Notes under the pieces: model-generated
Databases searched by the model: none
Seen by the model: the letters and a program-made list of their open reading frames with translations, nothing else
What the model was told of the DNA's origin: nothing
DNA from: Watersipora subatra
Lineage: Eukaryota; Bryozoa; Gymnolaemata; Cheilostomatida; Watersiporidae
Direction: 5' to 3'
Assembly: GCF_963576615.1 (NCBI RefSeq)
Contig: NC_088708.1
Span: 24,807,191-24,871,190 of the forward strand
Length of the DNA: 64,000 nt
Shown: positions 22,230 through 34,962 of the stretch, in pieces
Layout of the letters: every line of letters starts with the position of its first letter
Position numbering within the stretch: the stretch's first letter is position 1
Translations under genes and position numbers: made by a program

Positions 22230-23219
22230 CATTTAGTTGTTTGTGTGAAACCCATTCGTCGTCCAAAAGCCAGCCGTGAAATCGGTTGGCTTTGAAAATG
22301 AAGAAAAGTTACTCAACTCGAGATGATGAAAACAAACCCTTTTTCAATGCCCGCAGTACTCGCGAACAAACTATATCAGCAAATCAATTTGCATTGGTTT
22401 TCCTTCTTACCGAAGTGAACCATTGTTCGTTTTGAAACGACGCACCTCCAACGAGTTTGCGACGCAAAAGATGCATTTTGAAGGAGTGTGGAGCCTTTGC
22501 TGATGGACCGTGTCAATGGCGAACAGACAACTCCAATATCATAATGCACTTGTAGAACTTGTAAAGCTTGCCAGTGATCCAAGAAATTGCCCTTCTTGTT
22601 TGCTAGCCAGTATATTGGAATATTTAAATGCACAAATATTTTAAAATCAGTGGTGTAGTGATTTTTAGTTACCTTTGCTTGATCTCGTTTTCACAAATGC
22701 AGCAGGGATTTGTTACTGATTCAGTAAACCGAAATATTTAGAATTTATACTGCTATACATACAGTAAATGCGATCTTGGCCAAGGGTTACTTAAAATATG
22801 TGACAAACTATAGTTTGTTTAAATATAAACAACCGTTTACAGTAGATTTCAGTTTTTGTCAACAGGCAAAACATACTGCATATTTAAACTTTCTACATTC
22901 GGCTCAGGCTTTTTGGTCTAATAATAAAGGAAGAATGTGCACTCACTCAATGCAGCCCACTTGGGTGTGTCAGCATATATGCTCTATTGAAACAGTCTAG
23001 AGTTGATTTAAAGAGAGATTGAGTTATGTATCAGCATTGCCGTATCGATGTGTGACTTGGAGCAGAAAATTTGACTGTTACACAAAGTTCAAAAATATGC
23101 TATTGAGGTGATTTAGACAATTGCTTAATACAATCAAATGTAGTCAACTTGTTAATCTAACAATAGTAAACTCTTTTTCAAAGATCTTTTCATGGTTGCA
23201 TTACTTCTTTAGTTTTACA
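22230..23219. other. Spacer upstream of the NTase-TPR gene
   Basis: No recognised gene or repeat. A splice-acceptor-like sequence (gttttacag) at about 23212-23220 may start the 5' UTR exon of the next gene. Confidence 0.4.
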
Positions 23220-23305
23220 GGAGCACTGAAGCGTGAATGAACTAGCTAAAGAAAAGGGAGTCCATCACATCACAACCAGCACACAACAGGAAACGCAGTA
23301 ATATT

Positions 23306-26300
23306 ATGGAGTTCAATAGAAAACTGTTTGATGACGATATCAAAAAATATGGACTGGAGGATATCAACAAACAGCTAAAGCATTTGAGAAGTCTGGCGCA
23401 AAGTTACAAACGAACTGCAATACACAGTAACCATGGAGCAGAAAAAAGATGGCTTCCGTATGTTAAGGTTGGTTGTCTGATAACACATCACTTAGTATTG
23501 CGTTACCCTAAGCAGTTAACTTAGCCAAGACTATCTACCAGACAAATTGTTTATAGAAAATTTACTATTTCAGGCCCACGGATTGATCAACTCTTGTCTA
23601 GCTCGCTGCTCATCACAAGAAATTCCTATCCTTGAAAATCAACTCTTTTTGTTGGAGCAATATTGGCACGGGGGAAAACATCCCTTGAAAACCATTGAAA
23701 AATGGAGAGAAATGAAGGCTGAACATAGGAGCCGTATTACGGAAATAAGAACTGACTGTCAAAACAGATTCCAAGGTTGTGGAACTGAAATAGAATCTAT
23801 TAACATGGATTCGCTCTTTGGAGATAAAAACAAGCAATTGGAAGCACGCTTCGCCAATGGCGTGCAAAAGGAAAGTAAAGTCTGTACTGCGAAAATGATT
23901 GAATTCGCTAAACTTATATGTGACAGCAGTGAAAAAATCGTTGGCATTGCGAAGGGGCCATTGCCATGTGACTATGCAATTATTGCGTTAGGCTCAATAG
24001 CTAGAGGGGAAGCTACTCCATATTCGGACCTTGAATACGCTTTTCTAATTGAGAATAGCTCTCATCAAAAATACTTTGAGCAGATAGCTGTTGATACATA
24101 CTTCAGAATGTCCAATTTAGGGGAGACAACACTAAAATATTACCACATTACGGAGCTCCAAGGATTCGAGGACACAGGGCCGTGTGGCTTCAGGATAGAT
24201 GGTCTTACACCAAAAGCTGGTAACATCCCGACAGGAAATGGCCTGACCGAGGAAACTTTGATGCTCACTGTGGGTGAACTTGTTGACAGATATCGTCAAA
24301 GTCTAACAGCACCACCAAGCGCTCCAGGAATAGGAAGCCTAGCAGACTTGCTGTCAGCAATAGAGTGTGTACATCATAGCATTGCTGGAAAAAAATTGAT
24401 TCAGGAGTTCTTAGACCAAAAGAAGAAAGTCAACAATGAGAATCGATGTTTGGAAAAAAATCTGCTAACTTTAGTAGGAGACATTGAAAAATACAGCGAA
24501 GACTTTCGTCCAGAAGATTTGCAAGTAGATATGCGAACACTTGCAATCAAAGCAAATATCTTTCGTTATCCAACCATCTTAGCACATGATTTGAAGATAG
24601 TATTAAATCTTGATGAACATTCTGCTTGGGATGTGTTCCTAGAGCTACACAAGCGAAGCTTCATAAGTGCAGATTTGCTAGCATCTCTGCAATTTATACT
24701 CACGTCGGCAATCTGGATACGAACTTCTGCTTACCTTCATACAGGTAAGCAAAAAGAGACAATTACATTTCACCCGATGTATGATGCTCAAGTAGCAAAT
24801 GACAGATTCTATGCTCCAAAAAAACTCTACATTTCCATGACCTGCAAGCTAACCCCCATCAAGCAGAAGATCATCAATTCCCTGAAAGAGAGGGTAAGCC
24901 AACCGGCCAATTTAGAATATCTTCAGCTGGTCTTACAAAGTCTGCAAACGACAAATGATGATTTCTTATATCAAGCGAGACTGCACTATATTTGTGGAGA
25001 CCACAAGGGAGGATTACGCTGTATTCAAAGAGCTTTGCGAGACGAATGCGCAACGGATGATGCCTTGAAATTTGTGTATGCAGTAGGAGAGAATTGTGAG
25101 TACGCTGTCAAGCTTGTAGCGTATCTACTATTCCATGATGGCCAATTTGACAAAGCCATTGGTTTCTTTCAACAGCTTTGTAACATGGAAAAACTAGGAA
25201 ACAATGATTGCATAAAGCTGGCATCTTTCCAAGCAGCCATAGGCCAGTGCCTAGTGATGATGGAGCGATATGACGACTCTCGTAAAGAGTTTGATGGAGC
25301 AGGTGGCCGTATTAAACATCTATTTGGCTTGGGCAAAAAAAAAGATATTCCCCGACTTCTGCTAAGTCTTGCTGAATGGAAACCAACTAAAGAGCAAACA
25401 GACATTGTCCTATTTGGATGCATCAACAACAGATTTCTTGCAGACTCGGTTCGATATCATCAAGGTAGATACCACAAGGTTCGAAATTCATTCCAGAATC
25501 TGACATACAGTTTTCTTTACTTGCAGCATAAAATGAAAGACTTATCAACGCAGAATCTGGTGGTCGCTGACTTCAAGGTGAGTTTCGGTCTGTACCACTT
25601 GGAGTTTGCTGAATTTGAGCAAGCAGAAAATTGCTTGCGATCTGCGTATGAGATCTATAAAGATGCATTTGGAGCCTCGGCTGCTGTGAGTGATATGTCC
25701 TCTATCTTTCTTCACCTGGGCACTCTTGCAATGATGCGTGCAAAATATGCCGAAGCCCAACAGTTCTGCGAAAAATCGTTAGACATTTTAATTAGAAGTG
25801 GCCAAAGTACGCCATTTGCTCTTCTAGCATGTCACCACTCACTCGCTGAAGTTCATTTGGAAAGAGGTGAACCAGAGAGCTCATTAGAACATATCAGATC
25901 ATGCTTGACTGTCATGGAAAGCTCAATAACAGAAAAATTTGTACTCCGGGCTGCATTAGTGAAAGTAACTCATGCACGGCTTATTCAACAACAGGCCATT
26001 CAAATGCCTAGAAGCCAGCAGCTAGATGCAATCACACAAGCTAAAACATACCTTGAGCAAGCCATACAATCATTGCGAGAAATTGTTGATAAAAAATCGA
26101 AAGAGAGTCACCCACAGATTTTGAGAGCAAAACGATTGAATGCACAGATTTGTCTCGACCTTGGTGAGACAAAACAAGCGCGGAGCATCGCGCTTCAATG
26201 TCTTGACGGGGCGCTTGAAGCCCGAGGAAAAGAAAAGCCTCATCCAGATGTTTTAGTTTCTCAGATATTGTTGGCGAAAGTTTATTTGTCTTTCTATGAG

Positions 26301-26579
26301 ACCAGGTCTGCCGAGAGTCATCTCGATACAGCACTGTCAGGCCTATACCAACTATATGGACAAGACTGTGTACGGCCTGAATTGGCTGAAATATTTCACA
26401 TAAAATCTGAGGTGGCAGCCATGCAAGGGCAGGATGCTCAGGCTTTTGAATTGGCAAATCAGGCCGTAACGATGCTTAAAAGAGTCTATGGAGCAGATGC
26501 AGAGCATGCAATCATCACACAGTACGAGCAACTGCGTGATGTGATGGCCGGTCTTTGCCAGGCAGCAATAGAAAACTGA
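23306..26579 (+). CDS. GlnD-type nucleotidyltransferase fused to TPR repeats
   Basis: Two exons, 23306-23467 and 23574-26579, separated by a 106-bp intron (donor GTTGGT is weak, acceptor TTTCAG is good); 3168 nt, 1055 aa. The N-terminal third resembles the GlnD/DUF294 nucleotidyltransferase domain: ALGSIARGE with the GS at 194-195, followed by the metal-binding pattern SDLEYAF (Asp206, Glu208). Next is a helical region resembling the accessory part of that family. From about residue 470 to the end there are repeated TPR-like helix pairs (for example AIGFFQQLCNME, AEAQQFCEKSLDIL and ARSIALQCLDGALEARG). No signal peptide or membrane segment, so probably cytosolic. The substrate of the NTase is unknown. 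Similar proteins are known in several invertebrates without an assigned role. The start is the first ATG after a likely 5' UTR acceptor. Confidence 0.8.
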
Positions 26580-27314
26580 TCGGACAGTGGCAAGCTACAC
26601 ATTCCCACTTCAACCTGTTACTTAGATTTATAATGTCAAATTGACAATGCTTGAGCTGGAGACACCAACATAAACTTTGGTTTTTTATAACTGTATGTAT
26701 TTGGAGGTTTTATTCATGCATAAAAATTTTATTTTTATATCATATATTAATCAAAAAATATATCACAGCTCAAATGTGAGTGTCTCTCCGTTTTAATACA
26801 AAGTAAAACATTTTGGTCGCTGCAAAACTGAAGACAAAATGGATTTAGAACAAAAGTGATGTCATTGTAAATGATAGTGGTGTCACTGACAACTATACCA
26901 TATACACCTGACTATACCATATGCACACGGCTATAGCACAGGACTACCATACATAATCATTCTCTCATAAAGTCCATGATTACCAATATACACACAGCCA
27001 TACCACTTGCATATTACTACAGTATAAATTTATGACTATACCACACATGATTATATCCTATGCACACGCTCTACCCAATACATATAAAGTACATGACTAT
27101 ACCACATACATATGGCTATATCATACGCACACAGGCTATGCAGCATAAAACACATGATTACACCATATGCGTAAATGCATGAGAAAAAGCAGATTGTACT
27201 CTAAAATCAAGAGCAGCACAACAACCTAGAAAAAGCTGTTCAAGTAGCATAGACAAGTTGTTTATGAGCAGAACATACATAAACTGCACGGCGTTTTTCT
27301 TGATCGTAAGACTG
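26580..27314. other. Tail-to-tail spacer with degenerate repeats
   Basis: 3' UTRs of the NTase-TPR gene and of the RING-ZZ gene. From about 26885 to 27175 there is a degenerate repetitive stretch built on variants of gactataccatatgcacac. No gene seen. Confidence 0.5.
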
Positions 27315-30300
27315 TCAGTAAAGGAGGGCTTTCACTAGAGGTTCAGAAATAATGTTTACTTTGACTTTATGCTTGAGGACAAGGAAGACGTGACTCCTGT
27401 CATGTATATTCTCCGAGTGCACTTCACATCTTTCACACAAGTCGTAATCCTTGCACATCCTTTGACCAATGAAATGAAAGATTGTGTTAAAACCACAGAA
27501 TGTAGTACCGTAGTGATCTTGCAATGAATAATGCTATAGTTAGTGTATACTGAAAAATAGTAGGCCCATATTTACAGGCAGGCGGAATTCTCTGTGAGGC
27601 TAGTCGTATCTTCAAAGGCTCATCATTTTAGCTCAAATGCAAACATGATTAACTTGTAGAAATATACATAACTGTTTTCCAGGGGAGCTATGTTTGCTGC
27701 AAAGAACTCTAACCACATATAATGTAAAATGTATATGTACGTTCAAATTTGCAGCGTATCTGTAGTGTAATTGCAGATGTATCTGCAGTGTACAGATCAA
27801 CTTGCATAGTATCATATTTATTACTGGTCGGGAATCATGGCCATGGTGAGCTTTCATCTCTTCTACATGCATGCAGATAATTCCCTGACACTATAGCATC
27901 ATCAATATACTTGCTTAATGACAATCAACATTAACAGAAGTAAAGTTTTGAATAACCATTTCAAAACGGTATCCTTAAATTATGTAATAATAAATTGATA
28001 TTATCAAATCAGTTATTTCAAGCTGATAAAATCAGTACAGCAAATTAGAGATCAAAATTGAGTGAAATGAATTAACTAGGCTCTTAGAAAAACAATGATT
28101 TAGTGTATTGCTGAATACAGAACTTTAGGACATAATCACTCTGGCTAGGTTAGCTGTCATGAATATGCAAAGAAGACAACTCCGAATCTATTTATAAATA
28201 GTTTATTCAAGTGTACAGAACTTTCATACATGTTTATCAACTCGAATTATTCTAAACAAGAAATAATTAAACAAAAATATATAAAATTCCAAATCAACAG
28301 AAAAATTTCTAAAATTATTTTGCTATGGATGATTCAATGATTGCAGGTTGAACTACGACAACCAGCAATATTATGAAAAAGTAGCCAAGTTGACTCTTCT
28401 GATTGTTGGAAAATTTTAGCAGTTAATTATAGTTAGCGGTTTAGCTAGTTATTGGGTAAAAGATCCTGAATTTTTATCCTTTTTCATATGAATTTGATGA
28501 AATCGTGCTTGTGAGGTTAAAAATGCTTTCATGTCCTTTATGTAAGAAGATTTTCAAAACTGTTCCCAAAATAGTCCATGGGAAGAATCGTGCTTTGATA
28601 ATTCTAACAGATAAAACCCACAAGCCTGAAGCATTGGTGCAGCTGCCCTAACAAAATATCAGGTAACACTGTCTAGGTCAAGGGTCTGCAACCTTTTCCA
28701 CTCAAAAAGCCATTAGGACCCATTTTCCGCAGGAAAGAACGCAATGGGAGAAGCCACAAACCCCTTCAATATTTTAAATTAAAAAATACATAAATACTAC
28801 ATGTAAAATTTTTGTTTAGCTTTTACTGCTTTTATACCATGTTTACAGCATAAAACAAAAAGGTGTGGCATGTATAATGATTTACCTGCTGAGAAAAAAA
28901 TTACATTTTTGCAAAAAACAATAAAACAGCTAATAATAACTTGATCATAACGAGAAAATATTACGTTGTTCATAAGGTTACTTTCAAGAAAAATAGCAAC
29001 TTCATGTTTAATTCAGTCCTTTTAACAAAACGCTGAACTTACATTTTAACTGCAGCAAATATCATTCATGCAGCAATTTTTGCTCAAATTAGTCTTACAC
29101 ATACTTCCGAAATGGCCTTTTTCTCGATATTTCTGGATAATTTTGAGCAAAGGCTGTGTGTTTATTCTGAAAGTGTCTTGCGACATTTGACTTTCTGTTT
29201 GCAAATTTCAATTTACATATTAAGCAAACTAGTGAACCAGACTCATCAGCAGTTAAAGCAAACAAATCCTACCCCGCAGGCTTGAATGTTCTATTTTCCT
29301 TTGTCACTTCTTTCCTTAGTATTCGACATAGTTTGCCTACCTGGGGCATAAAAATTCAAGAAGTATCCTGCTGGCTGGTGTAATTTTGGTGTTTTTATTG
29401 GCGCATAAATAATGACACATACCAAGCGACAATGTTTGATTTATCACCATAATTACAATTTTCTAAATTATGTTACAAAATCTAGTGATAAAACTTTTAT
29501 ATTTTTATTAATTACTCAGCATGTAGTAAAAAAACGGGAAAAATCCTAAGTCAGAGGGAGCCGCAGTGAGAGGGTGAAAGACCCGCATGCAGCTCCAGAG
29601 CCGCGGGTTGCTGACCCCTGGTCTAGGTGGTCAGTCAAGTCTGCATATCATCTGTAATGACAGCTAGTTTTTTTAGTAAAATCAATCAAGGCTAACATAC
29701 TCACCCACATTTGTATCTAATGCCTGTTATTGGAGACTCTCCACAAAAAGAACAGGAAATAGCATCAGTCCACTCGATTGCTTCGGGCGTATGGTAGTAG
29801 GCTCTACTGTGTATAATCGTGCTGAAGTCTATCTCATCGCTCATGTCACGCGTCTAGTGCAATCGATGAACATTATGTTATTTACTCTCTCTAGTTATTG
29901 GGCATGTCTCATCAAATCAAGTTTGTTTTTTATTTGTAACCAATGGCTACTAAGGAAGTAAAATAATTAACATAAAAAAGGACAAGAGAAAGCCTCACCT
30001 TTCTAAATTTGAGTAGACAACCGGGAGGAAGACGGCGATTTTGCCGAAATTTGAGTTTCACAAATATATGATCCTGCGGGTGAACTCGTGCAGAACACTC
30101 AAGCGCACATGGTTCACACAGACTAAAGTCTTCACATAATCTAAAATCATTTTAGAATTATAGTAGCAATACATTGTAGCTAAAGTATTGCTTCCCTTAA
30201 TACCTTTTTCTTTTTCAGATTGTTTTATGATGTTTTACCTTGTGTCAAACTCTAGTACCGAGCATATAAATGTAAAAAAATACACCCATCAATGGTATTG

Positions 30301-31220
30301 GTTGACAGAAACAAAACATGAGCTAATGAACTTTTGAAGCAAAAATAAAACTATTAAAAAATCAAAAATTAGATGAGTCTTTTCAACATTTGCTTCAAAA
30401 GTGACGAGGAGCCAGAGAAGACCCAAAGTTTTGCCGAAAGCGCCTCAATACAGACTGTTTTGCACGAAAAATATTACATTCTTTAGATGCATAGACTTAC
30501 CCACACTTATATCGCAGCTCGTTTTCTGAGTAGAACTGTCGGGTATTACAACCCCCACAGACAAAGTTCTCAAATGGATTTTCAGCCAGCAGAGCCTGGC
30601 GTTCTCTTTTCTTCTTTTTCGCTTGAGCATGAAAATATAATCCACCTAAACCTGCCGTTGCCAATGTCGCAGCCCCTTTTAGTACATTGATAGCAAATCT
30701 GCTCCCCTTTGACCTTTTGTCTATTTCAAGTTCAACCGGAGGTACAGAGTCTCCTACATAGATTTCTTCACTGTCTTCTTCTACAATGTGTCCACGCCAA
30801 CTTTAGATGACTGTTTCAAAATAAAAGACCGTATCTGCTTAGAGTAATAAAGCGTACAGATCTGTAGCTTGCCACAAAAAGAAAGGTGAGCCCTTGGCAT
30901 AGTAGATGAGCCGTACCTGTTACATTCAGCACACCATCCTGCTCTCGAATAAGGTCAGCGATTTGCTTAGCAAATGAATTTTGTGGCAGCTGCTGGAGAG
31001 ATTCCTGGGAAGGAATTGAGTAGGCTCTGCACTGAGGGCACCTGGTAGGGCCAATCGAGCCTTCCTCAATGAGTGCCACGAGGCACATAAAACAATAAGT
31101 GTGTGAACACGACAGCACTCTTGGATTCTCTAGCACCTCAAGACAAATAGGGCAGGTGATGATATCTCTGATCTCCTCTACCTTATGACTGTTTGTGACA
31201 GGAACCGCATTTGTTGTCAT
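27315..31220 (-). CDS. RING finger protein with two ZZ zinc fingers
   Basis: Five exons on the minus strand: 31220-30917, 30780-30501, 30140-29999, 29853-29705 and 27459-27315 (1020 nt, 339 aa, phases consistent, GT-AG throughout). A C3HC4 RING lies at Cys23, Cys26, Cys38, His40, Cys43, Cys46, Cys61 and Cys64, typical of ubiquitin ligases. Residues about 131-153 are hydrophobic and followed by KKKKRER, so a membrane anchor is possible. Two complete ZZ fingers follow. The first is Cys176/179/194/197/203/206 with His215/219. The second is Cys276/279/291/294/300/303 with His311/315. ZZ domains bind protein ends or modified tails. Inferred role: an E3 ligase choosing substrates through its ZZ fingers. 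The weakest junction is the acceptor at 30781 (polypyrimidine poor). Intron 4 holds a hAT-type element. Confidence 0.85.
28679..29620. mobile_element. hAT-type non-autonomous element, copy 1
   Basis: 942 bp with inverted ends CAAGGGTCTGCAACC / GGTTGCTGACCCCTG and an exact 8-bp target duplication GTCTAGGT (28671-28678 and 29621-29628). An 8-bp duplication and CA(G/A)GG ends fit the hAT superfamily. No transposase frame. It is inserted in intron 4 of the RING-ZZ gene. A second copy in opposite orientation is at 54900. Confidence 0.9.
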
Positions 31221-31298
31221 CTTATAGTGAAGGCTGAAGTATTGAGTAAATGAAAGTGCATACAGGTAAAAGGTATATTTTCAAAGAAATGCCTTTAA

Positions 31299-32166
31299 AG
31301 GTTGACTTGCAACAAAATTCACATTACAGTTATTTGGTATCAAAAGATTCACCATGTCTTACTCTGTTGTGTTGTAGGTGCCAAATGCGTGGAAATGTGA
31401 TTACAAGCTCTTAAAAGCTCAAAAACGAAAAGCCGCCGTAGATTGGAATCTGTTTATTTCTCTGACGTAGTCATTACAGTTTGGTTATTGTCTTGTCACG
31501 TGATGTTCTCACGTGAATTCAAAGGCCAATAAAAAGCTCAATATTAACTTATCGTAGCACTAGTTTATGGCAAACCCTTCGGGTTTTACCGAAGATCCCG
31601 TATCAAATATAGATGCTCGCTACTTTACAGTTTTGTTTCGGCTTGGTCTAATCGTCAAGTCGTAATCTGATCATGTGACCCACTACTTCGCAAATAATTT
31701 TTGCAGCACTTTTCGATTATCACAGTTGACCAACAGGCTCATCATGATTATCAGACAATGATATGTACTCCTTCGAGCTAAGGCTAAAAAGTTTAACGAA
31801 TTTTTACGGTAAGTTATAAGATATCAGTGGTAAAAGTGACAGCATTACAATGACGATAAAACAGATGTTTAAGAACAATAGACCTGGTTTTATTGAATGC
31901 GTGAAGTATGTCTGTGAAAATATTTCGACGAATGAGGTTGCATGAAAGCGTAGACAGAAACCATCCTGTAACAACTACGTCTCATTTGAGCAGTTTTGGA
32001 AAGAGAATCCAAACTACGGCGGTCTCGCGTGGCTGCAATTAACTGTTCGTTTTTTAGCTTTTAAGAGCTTGTAATCACATTTTCACATATTTTGCACCCA
32101 CAACACAACAGAGTGAATTTTTTGGTATCAAATAACTGTATTGTGAATTTTGTTGCAAGTCAACCT
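31299..32166. mobile_element. TTAA-flanked TIR element, copy 3
   Basis: 868 bp, flanked by TTAA on both sides (31295-31298 and 32167-32170), with ends AGGTTGACTTGC / GCAAGTCAACCT. It lies only 79 bp upstream of the RING-ZZ start codon, so it occupies the likely promoter or 5' UTR of that gene. Confidence 0.85.
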
Positions 32167-32170
32167 TTAA

Positions 32171-34089
32171 TATGAATAAGCATGACAATGGAAAAAAATA
32201 CTTTGACTAGATGACCTTGCAATCTGGACTGATTGTTCTCATTTAGTTAATGCAGGCATACACATAATGTGGGCTCTTGTCATAACTAAAAAACAGCTTA
32301 CAAACATCCGTGAAATTAAAAGGCAAAGGTTCATATTAATGTAAGGTGGATAGTGCTTGAATCAAATAATGAAAACAATGCAACGAAAACAAAAAATATA
32401 TTATAAATACTGCTGAACTTTGACATGCTTTTCTGTCACAATCATGGTTCTGTACTGCTTGAGTGTCCACCAAATCAATCAGCTTTCACAACTTAAAGAA
32501 GGTTGGGTCTTTATTACTGGTAGATAGCAAAGTCTAGACAGTGATGCCTATTGTTTTAGCAAAAAAGGTCAAAGAGTGCAGAGTACATATTATCTACTAA
32601 CTATTATCTACTACTACTAACTTTCACCCTAAGGTCTTTTACTAATGAGGTTTCGCACTTTTAGCAAGATTCAATATGCCGTTACACAAGCCCTTCATCT
32701 CCATATTACCTTGTATACAATCTAAGATCTAAGCCAATACTAGCTTAAATTGCTGTAGCAACATCCTGCAGTTTAACTAATAATCTTTCACAAAATGGTA
32801 TAGCTTTTAGCTCTGTGTTAGCTTTTTCTTGACATCTCTTTTCAGGGGTACCACATAATTAACGTTAACTGTTAAGCCTATCACTGTTAATGCTTACTGT
32901 TAATCCTATTACTGTTAACATTCTGCTTTCCTGATTATTGACACTTAATTCAGATGTCAAGCAAGATTGCAAATGCTAAAAGTACTGCGATTCAAACAAT
33001 GTTCATCCAAAACTGTTGCAATGCCTTCAAATACAATGTTTGAATGTTAAAGAAGTTGCCCTATATCTAAAAAAATTTAAGGCTTGTATCCCTTAGAAAA
33101 AAACTATAGTGAAGCAAATATAAAATTTTGTCTAATAAAAATGCAGTCAACCACTTCAAAGGATGGCATACGATTTAAAAAGGTCTTATATAAAATGGAG
33201 AGGAAAGCCCTGGGTACACTGTGAAATACATAAAAAATTCAGACGTTTATTTATCAGTGTTTTTGTGCAGAGTAATAATACTGTTGTAAACTCGGTATCT
33301 ATAGCAGCTGCAGGGTAGCAAGTTTCATCAATCAGTTAGCACAATACCTAGATAGTTTATTACCTAAACCTGCTCACATAATTAAAACATAGAGCAGTAA
33401 GAGAAAGCTCTCGTTTGCAATAAAACAAGTCAACGTAGAACTAAACATAAGATGCTCAATTGTAAGCTAGTCTATTTAAAGATCTTTAGTGGTTTTAATC
33501 TAATTATTATCAAATTATTAAGTAGTGTTTTTATAACTTGTGCTATATAATTGTGCTTCTATAAACCGTGCTAATTGTCCAAGCACAAGTTATTCAAATA
33601 CTTATTTAGGATTACTACTTTTAGACAAATGCCGCAAAATCGTTTTGCGATGGCCCTTATAATTGAAATGGTTAAATCTTCAACTACTCACTTCAAAACT
33701 AAGCACACGTCTCACATAACCTGATAAAGTTTTATCTGCCTCTTCCCTAAAATGAAACTGTGAAGGACCAGCTATAACCGATGAAGGATACGTATTCTAA
33801 TCGCTAGGAGTGAATGCATATATGTAGCCTCAGAGTCCTAGAAATATTCTAAAGAATGTTATGCAGACGATGGTTTTAATAAATCCGAGGTTTCGATACC
33901 AAGAGCTAACAAGAACTTATCATTTCACAGAATATCCAAACCATTTATATGATGGGAACCACTCTATGATCCAAACAGCAACCGTAAACACACAAATTTC
34001 CGTTGGTAAATTTATTTGCGCCAGTCATAGAAATACCGTCAAGTTTTTAAGAGTGACTTTTATTGATAGGTTACATACTGAAGTAAATT
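32171..34089. other. Non-coding, nothing recognised
   Basis: About 1.9 kb of AT-rich sequence with no convincing gene. It holds short local duplications only (for example ctattactgttaa variants near 32860-32930). Confidence 0.4.
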
Positions 34090-34640
34090 TTTATTAGCAG
34101 GCTTATAGGAAGGTTGTCCGATCCCTGACATTAGTTCGCAGAGACCGCAACTCCAAATGTGCTGCTAGTTTTAAAGGAGAAATACCACTTGTCCTGGCAA
34201 GCGAAAATGGCCAGGGAGACGCAACTGCTGTTTGGTCCTGCTGGCCCCCTGCTGGTTGATGCAAAGGGACAGTTCAGTCTCCTTGAGGAGAACAAGCCAA
34301 ATTTGTGCAAGCTAGAAGATTGTCAACTTAATCACTTATTGAAGATATCGCTTGCTGGTGCCCTGTAAATGCTGTTCAAGAGAAAAAATTGCTAGCTGGT
34401 TCATGCTTGTAGAAAGATTCAGTGAAGGTTGTAGTCTGTCTCGTATTGTGCACAAGAATGAATATAATCATTCATACAGAAGTATTCATACTCTAGAGAA
34501 TGAGCATTAGCAAGTTCAAAAGAGTAAAGTAGGTGAGTAGAAAACAGGCCCTACCCTCAACACATGATTATGTAATGGCTAGTCCTATTATACACATCTA
34601 ATGGTTGCATAAACGAAGAGGATAAATAAGGATACATTGT
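34090..34640 (-). repeat. LTR of the gypsy-like element (3' LTR)
   Basis: Matches 38430-39095 in the same orientation, with point changes and small indels throughout, so the element is old. It is cut by the Helitron starting at 34642. Confidence 0.75.
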
Positions 34641-34641
34641 A

Positions 34642-34935
34642 CTAGCTGTGCCTCCCGGCGTTGTTCGGGTATTAAAAACCAGCTTATAAACAATGAGAAG
34701 TGATGAGATTTGCTTACCACTTGCTGGCAGGCAACTCTCCAGCAAGTGGCAGGCCATTGCCAAGTGGCCTGGCACATTGCCAATGGAAAATTCTACTAAC
34801 CTAGTTAGTAAGCTTCAAATGCTGGTAGGCAATGACATTGCGTCAGCATTGTTGCCCAGCTAAGCTATTCTAATAATAGCTATAGCCGGAATGCAGACAG
34901 ACATATGACATACAGACATAAAACATACTTTGAGA
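34642..34935 (-). mobile_element. Short Helitron, copy c, nested in an LTR
   Basis: 294 bp on the minus strand. It runs from the 5' end TCTCAAAGTATG at 34935, preceded by A, to the 3' CTAG at 34645-34642, followed by T. The hairpin CCCGAACAACGCCGGG sits just inside the 3' end. The A-T insertion site and CTRR end fit Helitrons. Confidence 0.75.
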
Positions 34936-34962
34936 TATATATATATATATATATATATAGAT
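34936..34962. repeat. (TA)n microsatellite
   Basis: A pure TA tract directly abutting the 5' end of the Helitron, as also seen beside copy b. Confidence 0.95.

Noticed and set aside
30445-30645. Separate 66-aa minus-strand ORF
   Set aside because: It is a shadow in another frame of RING-ZZ exon 2; the correct frame carries the first ZZ cysteines.
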